Source: Pedobacter sp. Leaf176
GTDB taxonomy: Bacteria; Bacteroidota; Bacteroidia; Sphingobacteriales; Sphingobacteriaceae
Length of the DNA: 64,000 bases
Direction: 5' to 3'
Assembly (NCBI RefSeq): GCF_001424305.1
Contig: NZ_LMPD01000007.1
Coordinates: 62,001 to 126,000 of the forward strand
A program made the position numbers and the translations under genes. This document shows positions 36,622 through 46,700 of the stretch, piece by piece (within the stretch, counting starts at the first letter, position 1; every line of letters begins with the position of its first letter). Below the pieces are notes generated by a model. It did not search any database, had not been told where the DNA came from, and was given only the letters and a program-made list of their open reading frames with translations.

Positions 36622-39111
36622 ATGTCAAAGTATTTACCTTTCCTTGTCGCATTGCTTGTTGCAACAGGAGCAATTGCTCAGGATACACTTAAATTTGAAA
36701 AAGCTTTAACCGTTGCCAGCGGTAGCCGATATGGGCGAGAAGCGATATATACCGATTTGCTTGCCTGGCAAATGGCTGGCGGACAGCTCCACAACCCCAA
36801 AGAAAATGGAGTGTTTACAACAGGCGAGGATGGGAAGCAAGTACTTTGGAAAGCTATTGCAGCTGATGAAAAAGGTCGTTTCAGGGCATTTTCAAGAAGG
36901 GGCACACAAACAACGAATAATCCATTTTTAAATCCTGGGAGCGTAGATAGGGGCTCGGATTATATTTATCTTAGTTATACATCTCCAAAAGAACAAACCG
37001 CAATTTTGAATGTGGTTGGAGGCAACAGTTTGTTTTTTAATGGTGTTCCACACATGGGCGATCCGTATGCCTCTGGTTATATGAATATTCCGGTACAGTT
37101 GAAAAAAGGTGAAAATCAGCTTTTCATAAGAGGGGCTACCATCTTGCCGATGCTTATTTTAAATGATAAAAAGCTGCTCATCCATACCGACGACGTCACA
37201 TCTCCAAGTATTATTATCAATCAATCTGAAAAAATATTGAAAGGTGCTTTAACGGTAAGCAATTCCTCGTTATCTGATCTTGGGAATTTGTATTTCAATA
37301 CCATTCTGAATGGCGTGGAACGTCGTATAGCCGTTGCACGTATTGGAAAATTGAGTATGCGTAAGGTAATCTTTGAGTTTGACGCAAATGCTGTAACAAA
37401 GCCCGGCAGTTACAATCTGGAAGTTCAGCTGATGAATGGAAAAACCGTAGCAGATCGAAAAACTATCATTATTGAAGCATTGGAAGCATCATCAAGTTAC
37501 AAACAAACGTTTGTAAGTAACATCGATGGCAGTTTACAATATTTTGCTGTTACGCCCCAACTTGGCGGCTGGAAAGCGAATTCTGCATTATTCCTTTCTG
37601 TTCACGGCGCCGGAGTGGAAGCAATCGGGCAGGCTAGGGCCTATCGATCGAAAGACTGGGGCACCGTGGTTGCTGCAACAAACCGCAGGCCAAGAGGTTT
37701 TAACTGGGAAGATTGGGGCAGACAAGATGCACTTGAAGTTTTGGGCTTAGCAAAAAAGCAATTTAAACCAGCTGAACAGCAAGTTTACCTCACGGGGCAT
37801 TCTATGGGTGGACACGGAACCTGGTTCTTAGGCGCAACTTATCCCGATAAATGGGCTGCAATTGCTCCTGCAGCAGGTTATGCATCACTTAAAGACTACG
37901 GTTCTGCTGATGGAAAGATTCCGGACAGCAGTAAAAATATATTAGAGCAAATGCTGCTTCGGGCAGGTAACCAGAGTGATGTTCCGAAGCTCGTTGAAAA
38001 TTACAAATCTTTGGGTGTATACATATTGCATGGCGATGCCGATAGGGTAGTTCCTGTTAGTTATGCCAGGCAAATGAAAAAAATGCTTTCTGATTTTCAC
38101 AGTGATTTCAGCTACTATGAGTACCCTGGCGGAGAACATTGGTTTGGAGATCAAAGCGTGGATTGGCCGCCATTATTTAATTTTTTTAAATGGCATTCCA
38201 TTGCTGCCGACACCGCTGTAAACCACATCGATTTTATAACTTCCAGTCCGGGGATTTCTGCAAGCTACCGCTGGGCCACTATTTATCAGCAAGCAGAGCC
38301 ATTAAAATACAGTCGTATCGTATTGGATAGGGATAAAAAGCAACCCGCTATAACCGGTAAAACTGAAAATGTTACGGTCTTAAAATTGTCTTTAGCTGAT
38401 TTTAATGCCAATCAAAAAATAAGCATTAAATTGGATGGTTTATCAACGCTGGATTACATTACGAAAACAGATCATGACTCCTTGTTTCTTAAAAAAACCG
38501 ATCAGTTATGGAAAATAATTCCAGGCGTTAACCAGCGGGAGAAAAAACCTGGCCGATCAGGTACTTTTAAGGAAGCTTTTAATCACAATATGGTATTTGT
38601 AGTGGGCACAAATGGTGGTGTAGAAGCCAGTTCGGTGAATATGAATAAAGCTAAGTATGACGCAGAAAGCTGGTATTATAGAGGCAACGGAGCAGTTGAT
38701 GTGATTACAGATAAAGAGTTTTCGTCATCAAAATATAACGGACGTAATATTATTCTTTATGGTAACGCCGACAACAATGCAGCATGGGCAAATTTGTTAA
38801 AAGATTGTCCTATAAGAGTAACAAACGTTCAAATTACAGTAGGCGGCAATACCTGGAAAGGAGATAACCTGGGCGCATACTATATCTGGCCGCAAAAAGA
38901 TAACAAACACTTAATTGGCGTTGTAGCAAGTACTGGTGTTACTGGAATGAAATCAGCCTATGCAAATCAATATTTTGCAGGCGGGAGCGGCTTTCCGGAT
39001 TATATGATTTTTTCTTCTGATTTATCAAAGCAGGGTGTAAAAGGGATTAAATTAGCCGGTTTCTATGATAATGATTGGAATTTTGTTGAGCGCAATGCTG
39101 CGAAGCCTTAA
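36622..39111 (+). CDS. Large secreted alpha/beta-hydrolase (esterase/peptidase-like)
   Basis: This 829-aa protein has a signal peptide (MSKYLPFLVALLVATGAIAQ). The ATG at 36622 is chosen because upstream codons would precede the signal peptide with a charged leader. Residues about 320-550 form an alpha/beta hydrolase domain of the esterase/PHB depolymerase type: FLSVHGAGVEA, nucleophile Ser394 in GHSMGGHG, acid in LHGDADRVVPV, and base His in GGEHWFGDQ. The first 300 residues look like beta-sandwich modules, and the last 280 residues an unassigned domain. Deacylation of a polysaccharide, or peptide cleavage, is possible; the substrate is unknown. Confidence 0.8.
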   Translation: MSKYLPFLVALLVATGAIAQDTLKFEKALTVASGSRYGREAIYTDLLAWQMAGGQLHNPKENGVFTTGEDGKQVLWKAIAADEKGRFRAFSRRGTQTTNNPFLNPGSVDRGSDYIYLSYTSPKEQTAILNVVGGNSLFFNGVPHMGDPYASGYMNIPVQLKKGENQLFIRGATILPMLILNDKKLLIHTDDVTSPSIIINQSEKILKGALTVSNSSLSDLGNLYFNTILNGVERRIAVARIGKLSMRKVIFEFDANAVTKPGSYNLEVQLMNGKTVADRKTIIIEALEASSSYKQTFVSNIDGSLQYFAVTPQLGGWKANSALFLSVHGAGVEAIGQARAYRSKDWGTVVAATNRRPRGFNWEDWGRQDALEVLGLAKKQFKPAEQQVYLTGHSMGGHGTWFLGATYPDKWAAIAPAAGYASLKDYGSADGKIPDSSKNILEQMLLRAGNQSDVPKLVENYKSLGVYILHGDADRVVPVSYARQMKKMLSDFHSDFSYYEYPGGEHWFGDQSVDWPPLFNFFKWHSIAADTAVNHIDFITSSPGISASYRWATIYQQAEPLKYSRIVLDRDKKQPAITGKTENVTVLKLSLADFNANQKISIKLDGLSTLDYITKTDHDSLFLKKTDQLWKIIPGVNQREKKPGRSGTFKEAFNHNMVFVVGTNGGVEASSVNMNKAKYDAESWYYRGNGAVDVITDKEFSSSKYNGRNIILYGNADNNAAWANLLKDCPIRVTNVQITVGGNTWKGDNLGAYYIWPQKDNKHLIGVVASTGVTGMKSAYANQYFAGGSGFPDYMIFSSDLSKQGVKGIKLAGFYDNDWNFVERNAAKP

Positions 39112-39138
39112 TTTTATTACCAAGAAATGTGAGGTGCT

Positions 39139-39171
39139 TTTGCTTTAAATTAAAAGGAAAAAGTATTTTTG
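39139..39171 (+). promoter_or_regulatory. truA promoter with both Bacteroidota boxes
   Basis: TTTG at 39139-39142 and TATTTTTG at 39164-39171 are 21 bp apart. Only seven bases separate the -7 box from the TTG start codon at 39179, so the transcript should be leaderless or nearly so. Confidence 0.75.
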
Positions 39172-39178
39172 CATCACT

Positions 39179-39931
39179 TTGAGTAAAAAAAGGTATTTCA
39201 TACAAATAGCTTATGATGGCAGCTTATATCATGGCTGGCAAGTCCAACCTAATGCGGTAACTGTTCAGGAGCTGCTGGATAAAGCCATGTCTACTTTTTT
39301 CAGGCAGCCCATCGAAACTTTAGGCTGTGGCAGGACCGATGCGGGGGTGCATGCAACTGATTTTTACGCGCATTTCGACATAGATGAATTGGAAGAATCC
39401 AAAGTTCTTCATGCTGTTGCAGGTATAAACGCGATGCTGCCTTACCAGATTGCCGCGAAAAAAATTATCGCTGTTGCTGATGATGCTCATGCCAGGTTCG
39501 ATGCGACCGCAAGAGCTTATAAATACTATATTCATTTCCAAAAAGATCCTTTTAAACTCAATCGTTCCTGGCTCTTAAAGGATAAATTGGATGTAAACTT
39601 AATGAACCAGGCGGCGCAGGCTTTGTTAAATTTTACTGATTTTTCTTGTTTTAGTAAATCGAACACGCAAACATTTACCAATAACTGTAAAATCACTAAA
39701 GCGGTATTTGAGGAATTAAACGATGGGTTGGTTTTCACAATCGAGGCCGATCGCTTCCTCAGAAATATGGTTCGGGCAATTGTGGGTACGATGGTTCTCG
39801 TGGGTAAAAAAGAAATTGATATTGAAGGTTTTATAGATATAATTGATAGTAAGAACAGAAGCAAAGCCGGGCAATCGGTACCTGCCTGTGGTTTGTATTT
39901 AGTGAAAGTAGAATACCCTTATATAAGGTAG
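39179..39931 (+). CDS. truA: tRNA pseudouridine(38-40) synthase TruA
   Basis: TruA makes pseudouridine at positions 38, 39 and 40 in the anticodon arm of many tRNAs. The 250-aa protein carries IAYDGSLYHGWQVQPN, the catalytic Asp54 in GCGRTDAGVHA, FDATARAYKYYIH, FLRNMVRAIVGT and the final SVPACGLYLVKVEY. The start is a TTG codon; no ATG lies in a suitable place, and the residue after it begins the family's usual N-terminus. It is preceded by a strong promoter and 68 bp from the esterase-like gene. Confidence 0.95.
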   Translation: MSKKRYFIQIAYDGSLYHGWQVQPNAVTVQELLDKAMSTFFRQPIETLGCGRTDAGVHATDFYAHFDIDELEESKVLHAVAGINAMLPYQIAAKKIIAVADDAHARFDATARAYKYYIHFQKDPFKLNRSWLLKDKLDVNLMNQAAQALLNFTDFSCFSKSNTQTFTNNCKITKAVFEELNDGLVFTIEADRFLRNMVRAIVGTMVLVGKKEIDIEGFIDIIDSKNRSKAGQSVPACGLYLVKVEYPYIR

Positions 39932-40067
39932 AAGGCGGAAGGGATTAAGGTGGAGGGTGCGGCGACCGCTAAAGAAAAAGTGAATTACAAAAAAAAGCTA
40001 GTATAATTTAAAATTTTTAAGACGGTGCAAGGCCTTATACCTAAACCTTACACCTTAAACCATAAGC

Positions 40068-41840
40068 ATGGCAGTAACAGGCGAAGTATATAACACAGGA
40101 TTGCTGAAACGTATTTTTCAATACGTAAAGCCTTACCGTGCTGTTTTTGTATGGTCGGTTATTTTAACAATTTTACTGGCTGCAATTTCGCCGGTCCGTC
40201 CGTTTTTGATTAAATACACTTTAGATAACTATATTCTTACCGGGAAATATTCGGGTTTGGTAAACATGACGATTTTAATGATTTTCATGTTGTTGCTTCA
40301 AACCTTAATTCAGTATAATCATACTTTGCTGACCAATACTTTGGGGCAATCGGTCATCCGTGATTTGCGAATCAACGTTTTCAACCACATCACAAAACTT
40401 AGATTGAAATTTTTCGATAAAACACCTATTGGCCAATTAATTACCAGAACCGTATCTGATTTGGAAACCATTGCCGACATCTTCTCTGAGGGTTTAATTT
40501 CGATGATTGGCGATACCCTGCAGGTCATTGTAATCATTGTGGTAATGCTTTATACCGATTGGAAATTGAGTCTTGTGGTGCTTTTGCCGGTTCCATTGTT
40601 AATTCTGGCGACTCGTAAGTTTCAAAAAGCCATTAAAGTCGCTTTCCAGGAGATCAGGAATGAGGTTTCCAACCTGAATACCTTTTTGCAGGAACACATT
40701 ACGGGTGTTTCTATTGTACAATACTTTGCCAGGGAACGCCAAGAATACAAAAAATTTTACGCGATTAATAAACGCTACCGTGATGCCAACATTCGTTCAA
40801 ACTGGTATTATTCTATCTTTTTTCCGGTTGTAGAGTTGATTTCTGCAATGTCTCTGGGTTTATTAATATGGTTTGGTGCGAACAGCATTCTTTCAAACCC
40901 GGTTGGTGTTACACCCGGAACCATAACACAATTTATCATTTATCTTGGTATGGTTTATACGCCTATCCGCCAGTTGGCAGATAAGTTTAATACGCTTCAA
41001 ATGGGGATGGTTGGTGCCGAACGTGTATTTAAAGTTTTAGATACCGATGAACGGACGCCCGATTCAGGAATTTTAAAACCTGTAAAGTTAAAGGGTGATA
41101 TCGAATTCAAGAATGTTTGGTTCGCATACAACGAAGAGAATTATGTGCTCAAAGACTTAACTTTTGAAGTTAGAGCAGGCGAAACCGTAGCCCTGGTTGG
41201 TGCCACAGGTGCAGGAAAATCATCGACGATAAACATTTTAAACCGTTTCTACGAGGTGAAAAAAGGTGAAATAACAATCGATGGAATTGATATCCACGAC
41301 TTTCAACTCGATTATTTGCGAAGCCATATCGCTACAGTCCTCCAAGACGTTTTTCTTTTTTCAGATACGATTTTGAATAACATCACCCTGAATAATGCCG
41401 ACATAAAGATTGAAGAAGTTGTGGATGCTGCTAAAAAAGTGGGTGCCCACGATTTCATAGAACGTTTGCCTGGCGGTTATCAGTACAATGTTATGGAACG
41501 TGGTGCTACCCTTTCTGCCGGGCAGGCACAATTGATTTCATTTATCCGGGCCCTGGTACACAATCCGGCGATTTTGGTTTTGGATGAAGCGACGTCATCG
41601 GTTGATACTGAAACAGAATTACTGATTCAGAAAGCCATCGATAATTTAATGGAAGGCAGGACCTCAATCGTTATTGCCCATAGGTTATCAACCATACAAA
41701 AAGCAAATCGGATTATTGTGCTTGATAAAGGTGAAATTAAAGAGGAAGGGACACATCAGCAGTTGCTGAGGTTAAATGGCTATTACAAAAAACTATACGA
41801 TCTTCAGTTCTCATCAGAAGGTATTGCTAAAAGTACTTAA
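40068..41840 (+). CDS. ABC transporter, fused membrane and ATPase domains (MsbA-like)
   Basis: This 590-aa half-transporter exports lipids, drugs or peptides as a homodimer or heterodimer. Six transmembrane helices span about residues 25-310. The ATPase domain follows: Walker A GATGAGKS (about 377-384), Q-loop VLQDVFLF, signature LSAGQ (about 482, where most relatives have LSGGQ), Walker B ILVLDEATSS and H-loop IAHRLST. The cargo cannot be inferred; the Ala in the signature is a mild variant seen in some exporters. The sigma factor gene starts 33 bp later on the same strand, so read-through is possible. Confidence 0.93.
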   Translation: MAVTGEVYNTGLLKRIFQYVKPYRAVFVWSVILTILLAAISPVRPFLIKYTLDNYILTGKYSGLVNMTILMIFMLLLQTLIQYNHTLLTNTLGQSVIRDLRINVFNHITKLRLKFFDKTPIGQLITRTVSDLETIADIFSEGLISMIGDTLQVIVIIVVMLYTDWKLSLVVLLPVPLLILATRKFQKAIKVAFQEIRNEVSNLNTFLQEHITGVSIVQYFARERQEYKKFYAINKRYRDANIRSNWYYSIFFPVVELISAMSLGLLIWFGANSILSNPVGVTPGTITQFIIYLGMVYTPIRQLADKFNTLQMGMVGAERVFKVLDTDERTPDSGILKPVKLKGDIEFKNVWFAYNEENYVLKDLTFEVRAGETVALVGATGAGKSSTINILNRFYEVKKGEITIDGIDIHDFQLDYLRSHIATVLQDVFLFSDTILNNITLNNADIKIEEVVDAAKKVGAHDFIERLPGGYQYNVMERGATLSAGQAQLISFIRALVHNPAILVLDEATSSVDTETELLIQKAIDNLMEGRTSIVIAHRLSTIQKANRIIVLDKGEIKEEGTHQQLLRLNGYYKKLYDLQFSSEGIAKST

Positions 41841-41873
41841 AATGATTATGTTTGGTTTCCTAATAGCCTGAAT

Positions 41874-42461
41874 TTGGATGCCAACAGAAATAGTGAAAAC
41901 GATGTTTACCTCTTCAACTTATTAAGGGAGGGAGATGAGGGCGCATTTAGCAAAATCTACAAGCTTCATTGGGCCGAACTTTACAATGCAGCGTATAAAC
42001 GCTTACCCGAAAAAGAAAAATGTCAGGATGTTATTCAAAATGTTTTTGCTGATTTGTGGAATAGAAAAGGCGAACTCGATTTACAGAAACCCTTAGCCTA
42101 TTTGCATACTGCGGTACGATTTCAGGTTTTAAAGCATCTCTATAAAAACAGTCGTAACAACTCTTTTAATAAAGTATTTGAGGATAAGTTAATTTCGCCT
42201 TTACAGACGGATGGCGCCTTATTAGAAAAAGAGGCGCGTGTTTTAATTGAACTTTTTATCAAAGCCTTGCCGAAAAAAAGACGAAAAATATTTTTACTCC
42301 ATTATTTTGAAGGTTTATCTACGGCAAAAATTTCAATTCAGTTGAATATTTCTCAAAAGACGGTACAAAATCAGATAACTACGGCGACACATGCTTTGAA
42401 ATTTAGACTGACACATTTATTTTTGTGGCTATTTTCACTATATTCCGCGTTTCTCAGGTAA
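41874..42461 (+). CDS. ECF RNA polymerase sigma factor (FecI-like), module 1
   Basis: This 195-aa sigma-70 family factor has region 2 at about residues 15-80 (LLREGDEGAFSKIYKLHW, QDVIQNVFADLWNRKG) and region 4 at about 120-175 (ALPKKRRKIFLLHYFEGLSTAKI, QKTVQNQITTATHALK). Factors of this type in Bacteroidota are held by the FecR anti-sigma encoded next door and direct transcription of the adjacent SusC/SusD operon. The start is a TTG; no ATG fits the frame. FecR begins 83 bp downstream, SusC after that. Confidence 0.92.
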   Translation: MDANRNSENDVYLFNLLREGDEGAFSKIYKLHWAELYNAAYKRLPEKEKCQDVIQNVFADLWNRKGELDLQKPLAYLHTAVRFQVLKHLYKNSRNNSFNKVFEDKLISPLQTDGALLEKEARVLIELFIKALPKKRRKIFLLHYFEGLSTAKISIQLNISQKTVQNQITTATHALKFRLTHLFLWLFSLYSAFLR

Positions 42462-42544
42462 TTTTTTCTTTAAATTGCACATTTAACATATTTTTTTTGG
42501 GACATTTTCTGACTTCCGGTACATAGTATATAAAAACCGGAAAA

Positions 42545-43729
42545 ATGAGTTCGTTTCAAAGTCGAAAAGATTTAGAAAAAATTGTTGAGCGTTACTTATC
42601 TGGCAAAGCAAATGCCGATGAGATAACATTTATTGAAGAATACTATAAATTTCTTGGCGAGAAGGCTGGGGATTCAAATCCCGCAAAGGAAATAAAAGCT
42701 TTTGAAGAATCGAACTTCAAAGCCATCCAAGCGAAAATAGAATCAGCTGGAAAGTCAAGAATAGCACCTTTATTTAAATACATATCGGCAGCGGCGGTAT
42801 TGGCTATTGTATTTGGAGTTTTCTATTTCCAGGTTCACAATTCTAATCGTTTTCCCGGTCTGTCTCAAATTGAAAAAAAGAACCTGGATATTTTGCCTGG
42901 CACAAACAAGGCAATATTAACATTGGCTGATGGATCTAAGGTGGTATTGGATGATAACACATCTTCTGACATAAGCGATCAAGACGGCATCAGAATTTCG
43001 AAAGAGAAAAATGGTCAGCTGGTTTACACAATTTTAAACAATAAGGTTTTAAAAGAGAATGGAAATATTGCATATAATTCCATTTCCACTCCAAATGGTG
43101 GTCAATACCAGGTTGTTCTACCAGACAGGACGAAAGTTTGGTTAAATGCAGCGTCCTCATTGAGGTATCCGGAAGTATTTACAGGCAACCAACGCTTGGT
43201 TGAACTTACCGGCGAAGCATACTTTGAAGTTGCCAAAAATAAATCAATGCCTTTTCGTGTTCAAAGTCAGAATCAGACAGTAGAAGTGCTCGGAACCCAT
43301 TTCAATATAAACAGCTATTTAGACGACAGCACAATTAAAACAACCTTGCTTGAAGGCAGTGTACTGGTAAGCAATGCAAAGTTTTCAAAGATGTTGAGAC
43401 CCGGGGAACAGGCGATAACCGGTACCGGAAAGCACGCAGCAATTAAGATTGCCACAGGTGTTGATACTGCCGATGAAACGGCCTGGAAAAATGGTCTCTT
43501 TCAATTCAACGATTCAGAGTTAAAAATTATTCTTAATCAGTTGGAAAGGTGGTATGACATCAAAATAGACTATGCTAATGTTCCGGATAAGCGGTATAAT
43601 GGCATGGTTCCTAGGAAATCAAGGTTATCTGAAGTATTAAAGATGCTCGAAAAAACAGGAAACATCAAGTTTGAACTGAAAGAAGGACGGAGACTTACCG
43701 TTTTACCTCAAAATAATCTAACTAAATAG
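42545..43729 (+). CDS. FecR family anti-sigma factor, module 1
   Basis: This 394-aa inner-membrane regulator has a cytoplasmic N-terminal sigma-binding segment (1-75), one transmembrane helix (about 77-96), a periplasmic FecR domain (about 125-300, with ISTPNGGQYQVVLPDRTKVW and LTGEAYFEVAKN) and a C-terminal DUF4974 module (about 320-390) that contacts the STN domain of the partner transporter. When SusC is occupied, the signal passes through STN and FecR to free the sigma factor. The gene order sigma-FecR-SusC-SusD is the standard trans-envelope signalling arrangement. Confidence 0.94.
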   Translation: MSSFQSRKDLEKIVERYLSGKANADEITFIEEYYKFLGEKAGDSNPAKEIKAFEESNFKAIQAKIESAGKSRIAPLFKYISAAAVLAIVFGVFYFQVHNSNRFPGLSQIEKKNLDILPGTNKAILTLADGSKVVLDDNTSSDISDQDGIRISKEKNGQLVYTILNNKVLKENGNIAYNSISTPNGGQYQVVLPDRTKVWLNAASSLRYPEVFTGNQRLVELTGEAYFEVAKNKSMPFRVQSQNQTVEVLGTHFNINSYLDDSTIKTTLLEGSVLVSNAKFSKMLRPGEQAITGTGKHAAIKIATGVDTADETAWKNGLFQFNDSELKIILNQLERWYDIKIDYANVPDKRYNGMVPRKSRLSEVLKMLEKTGNIKFELKEGRRLTVLPQNNLTK

Positions 43730-43738
43730 TGGCTGAAG

Positions 43739-43773
43739 CCTATAAAAACTAATCAATTTAACCTTAAACCAAA
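43739..43773 (+). promoter_or_regulatory. Leader motif shared by both STN-SusC genes
   Basis: CCTATAAAAACT, AATCAATTTAACC and TTAAACCAAA occur just before SusC 1. A very similar run lies in front of SusC 2 on the minus strand (58127 to 58094). It may be a translation or transcript-start signal common to these operons. Confidence 0.4.
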
Positions 43774-43781
43774 CTGAATGT

Positions 43782-46700
43782 ATGAATTTTTACACTCGAA
43801 GTAATAAATCCACGGCAGATAAGCCAAAGGATTTTACTCAAAACTATTTTAATCATCAATTTCTTAGGGCTATGAAACTTTTTATTTTCATAATGACTGT
43901 CTTTTGCCTTCAGGTAAGTGCAAATGCATTTTCTCAACGCATCAATATAAGTCAGAAAAACACTCCCCTGGTAAAAATTTTAAAAGAAATTAAACGCCAG
44001 ACGGGGTATTTCTTTTTGTATGATACAGATTTGATTCAGCAAAAATCTAAACCGGTAACCATCGATTTAAAGAATGCCGAACTCTCAGATGTATTAACAC
44101 ATGCTTTGAAATCGCAACCTTTTGGTTGGGAAATTAAGGAAAATACCATCCTGATTTTCTCAAAATCAATTGGCAATGAAGGTTCAAAAGCAATCGATGT
44201 TTCCGGGAAAGTTGTTGATGAAAACGGGAATCCAATGCCTGGAGCATCTGTTCACGTGAAAGGGCAATCAGCAATTTATGCAACGGATAACAATGGAAAT
44301 TTCTCTATTAGAAATGTTGATGAAGGTGCTGTTTTGGTAATTTCCTATATCGGCTATGCGGATAGGGAAGTTGCAGCTAAACCACAACTGGGTTCATTGA
44401 AATTGACACCGTCTTCAGGAACATTGAGCGATGTTGTGGTAACAGGCTATACCAATTATACCAAAACTCAATCTGCAGCAGCCAGCTCATTAGTTACAGC
44501 AGATAAGATTAATAACGTGCCCGGCTTAACCGTCGATCAAATTTTACAGGGCAGGGTTCCGGGCATGAGCGTAATTTCGACATCAGGCCAGCCAGGCCAA
44601 AGTGCAGCGGTTGTCATTCGTGGTATCGGTAGCGTAAATGGTTCGTCTACTCCTTTATACGTTTTGGATGGTGTACCAATCGAAGCCGGTTATTTCCAAA
44701 CCATCAACCCTGAAGATATTGAGTCGGCAACGGTTTTAAAGGATGCATCAGCGAAAGCGCTTTATGGATCCAGAGGTTCTAATGGAGTAATCGTATTAAC
44801 GACCAAAAAAGGAAAAGCCGGTAGATTGGCTGTCAACTATACTTCGCAATACGGTTTTTCGAATTTAAGCAGACCAAACTTTACCATGATGAATACGGAA
44901 CAACGCTTACAATTTGAAGAAGAAATTGGTGCAAGCTTTGGCCGTAATATCGGGCCGGGCTGGACATATTCTTCTAAGAATCCATCATACGCTGCCGGCA
45001 CTGCGACAACAAGGGCAAGAGCAGATTTTATCATCGATAGTTTGAAAAAAATTGATACGGATTGGAGGGATATTTTCTTCCAGAGAGGAAAATTTCAGGA
45101 GCAACAGGTAAGCATTAGCGGAGGAAATGAAAATCTACGTTTCTACAATTCATTAAATTATTACAGTCAGGAAGGTGTTGCAAAACGCACCGGTTTAGAC
45201 AGGTATTCGTTAAGAAGTAACCTAGATTTTAAAGATGACAAGTTCAGCGGTAGCGTAAACCTCTCGCTGGGTTATTCTCAATCAAGTTTTACCGAAGGAG
45301 AAGGCGGAACAGGTGCAGGCACAGCGATGGCTTCGGTTTATTATGCTTTACCATATGAAAATCCTTATGCTTCCGATGGTACGCTGGTTCATCCCGGAAA
45401 CCGATCTCAATATTTCATTTTAGATCAAAGGGAAGGTAGCCAGGCATTAGAACGTTTGTTAAATTCATCCGATAAAACGGACCAGTTTAAATCCATCATC
45501 AGTACCGCATTTGCTTATCAGATTTTACCGGAACTAAAAATAACAACACGGGCTGGTATCGATTATCGGCAATCTACTGATCAACAGTTTGTAAACCCGG
45601 ATTCGTATTACGGATCAAGGAGTGTGGCCAATACGTTAGGCGGAAGAGGCAGGTTAACAGATGCTAGCCGGAGAAATTTTAACATTATATCTACCACGGG
45701 TTTAACCTATGCCAAAAAGTTCAATGATGTGCATGATTTTGAAGCATCAGCATTCTATGAATATGTTTACAATAATTATAATTCTTTTGGTTTCAGTGCT
45801 TACGGTATCGATGGTCGTTTACCTGAAACGCCAGCGGGTGTAACCAATAGCGCAGTATTTTTACCATCAACAACAGGTGGTAAAACTAAAAGTGCCTTAG
45901 CATCGTTTATGGGTGTTGCCCGATACACCTTTAATGATAAATATACCGCAACCGCAAGTTATCGTTACGATGGCTCAACAAGAGTTGCACCTGAAAATAA
46001 ATGGCATGGCTTTTATTCTTTTGGCGCAAACTGGAATGTTAAGGGAGAAGAATTTTTAAAGAACAACAACTGGATTAATGATTTAAGAATCAGGGCAAGT
46101 TATGGTATTACTGCAAGCCCATTTGGTGGCGACTTTACCTATTTGCCAACTTATACTGTAGGTACATCTTATGGAGGGGTTGCCGCAATCAGACCATCAG
46201 CTGCAGGTAATGCAGATTATGACTGGGAATACGTTAAGGAATCAAACGTAGGTTTTGATTTAGCGATATTAAAAAACCGACTGCGTATTTCAGCCGACTA
46301 CTATTACAGATTAACAACGAATATGTTTATCGATCAACCGCCTTCGGCCACTTCCGGGTTTTCTTTGCTGAGCTTAAGTTCTGGCAAGATGAGAAACAGG
46401 GGTATTGAATTCGAAGTAAACGGCGATGTGATCAAAACCGGAAATTTTTTATGGTCTGTTGGGGTTAACGCCGGTTATAACAAAAACAAGATTCTTCATG
46501 TAACTGATGTTACAGATTCCTATCCTGATGGTGACACCCGGATTTTGCAAGTAGGGTTGCCTTATGGGACATATTTTGCGCCAGACTGGGCAGGTGTCAA
46601 CCCTCAAACCGGCGACGCGCAGTATTATAATCTTGATGGCAGTATTACAACAACTTATAATGTAAATACGCAAAGTACAACCAATTCTGGTGGTTTGTAC

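Noticed and set aside
44251..44260. TTCACGTGAA, the core of a ParB parS site
   Set aside because: Only the central 10 bp fit the 16-bp parS consensus, the flanks do not, and it lies inside the SusC 1 coding sequence far from parAB; probably chance codon choice in VHVKG.
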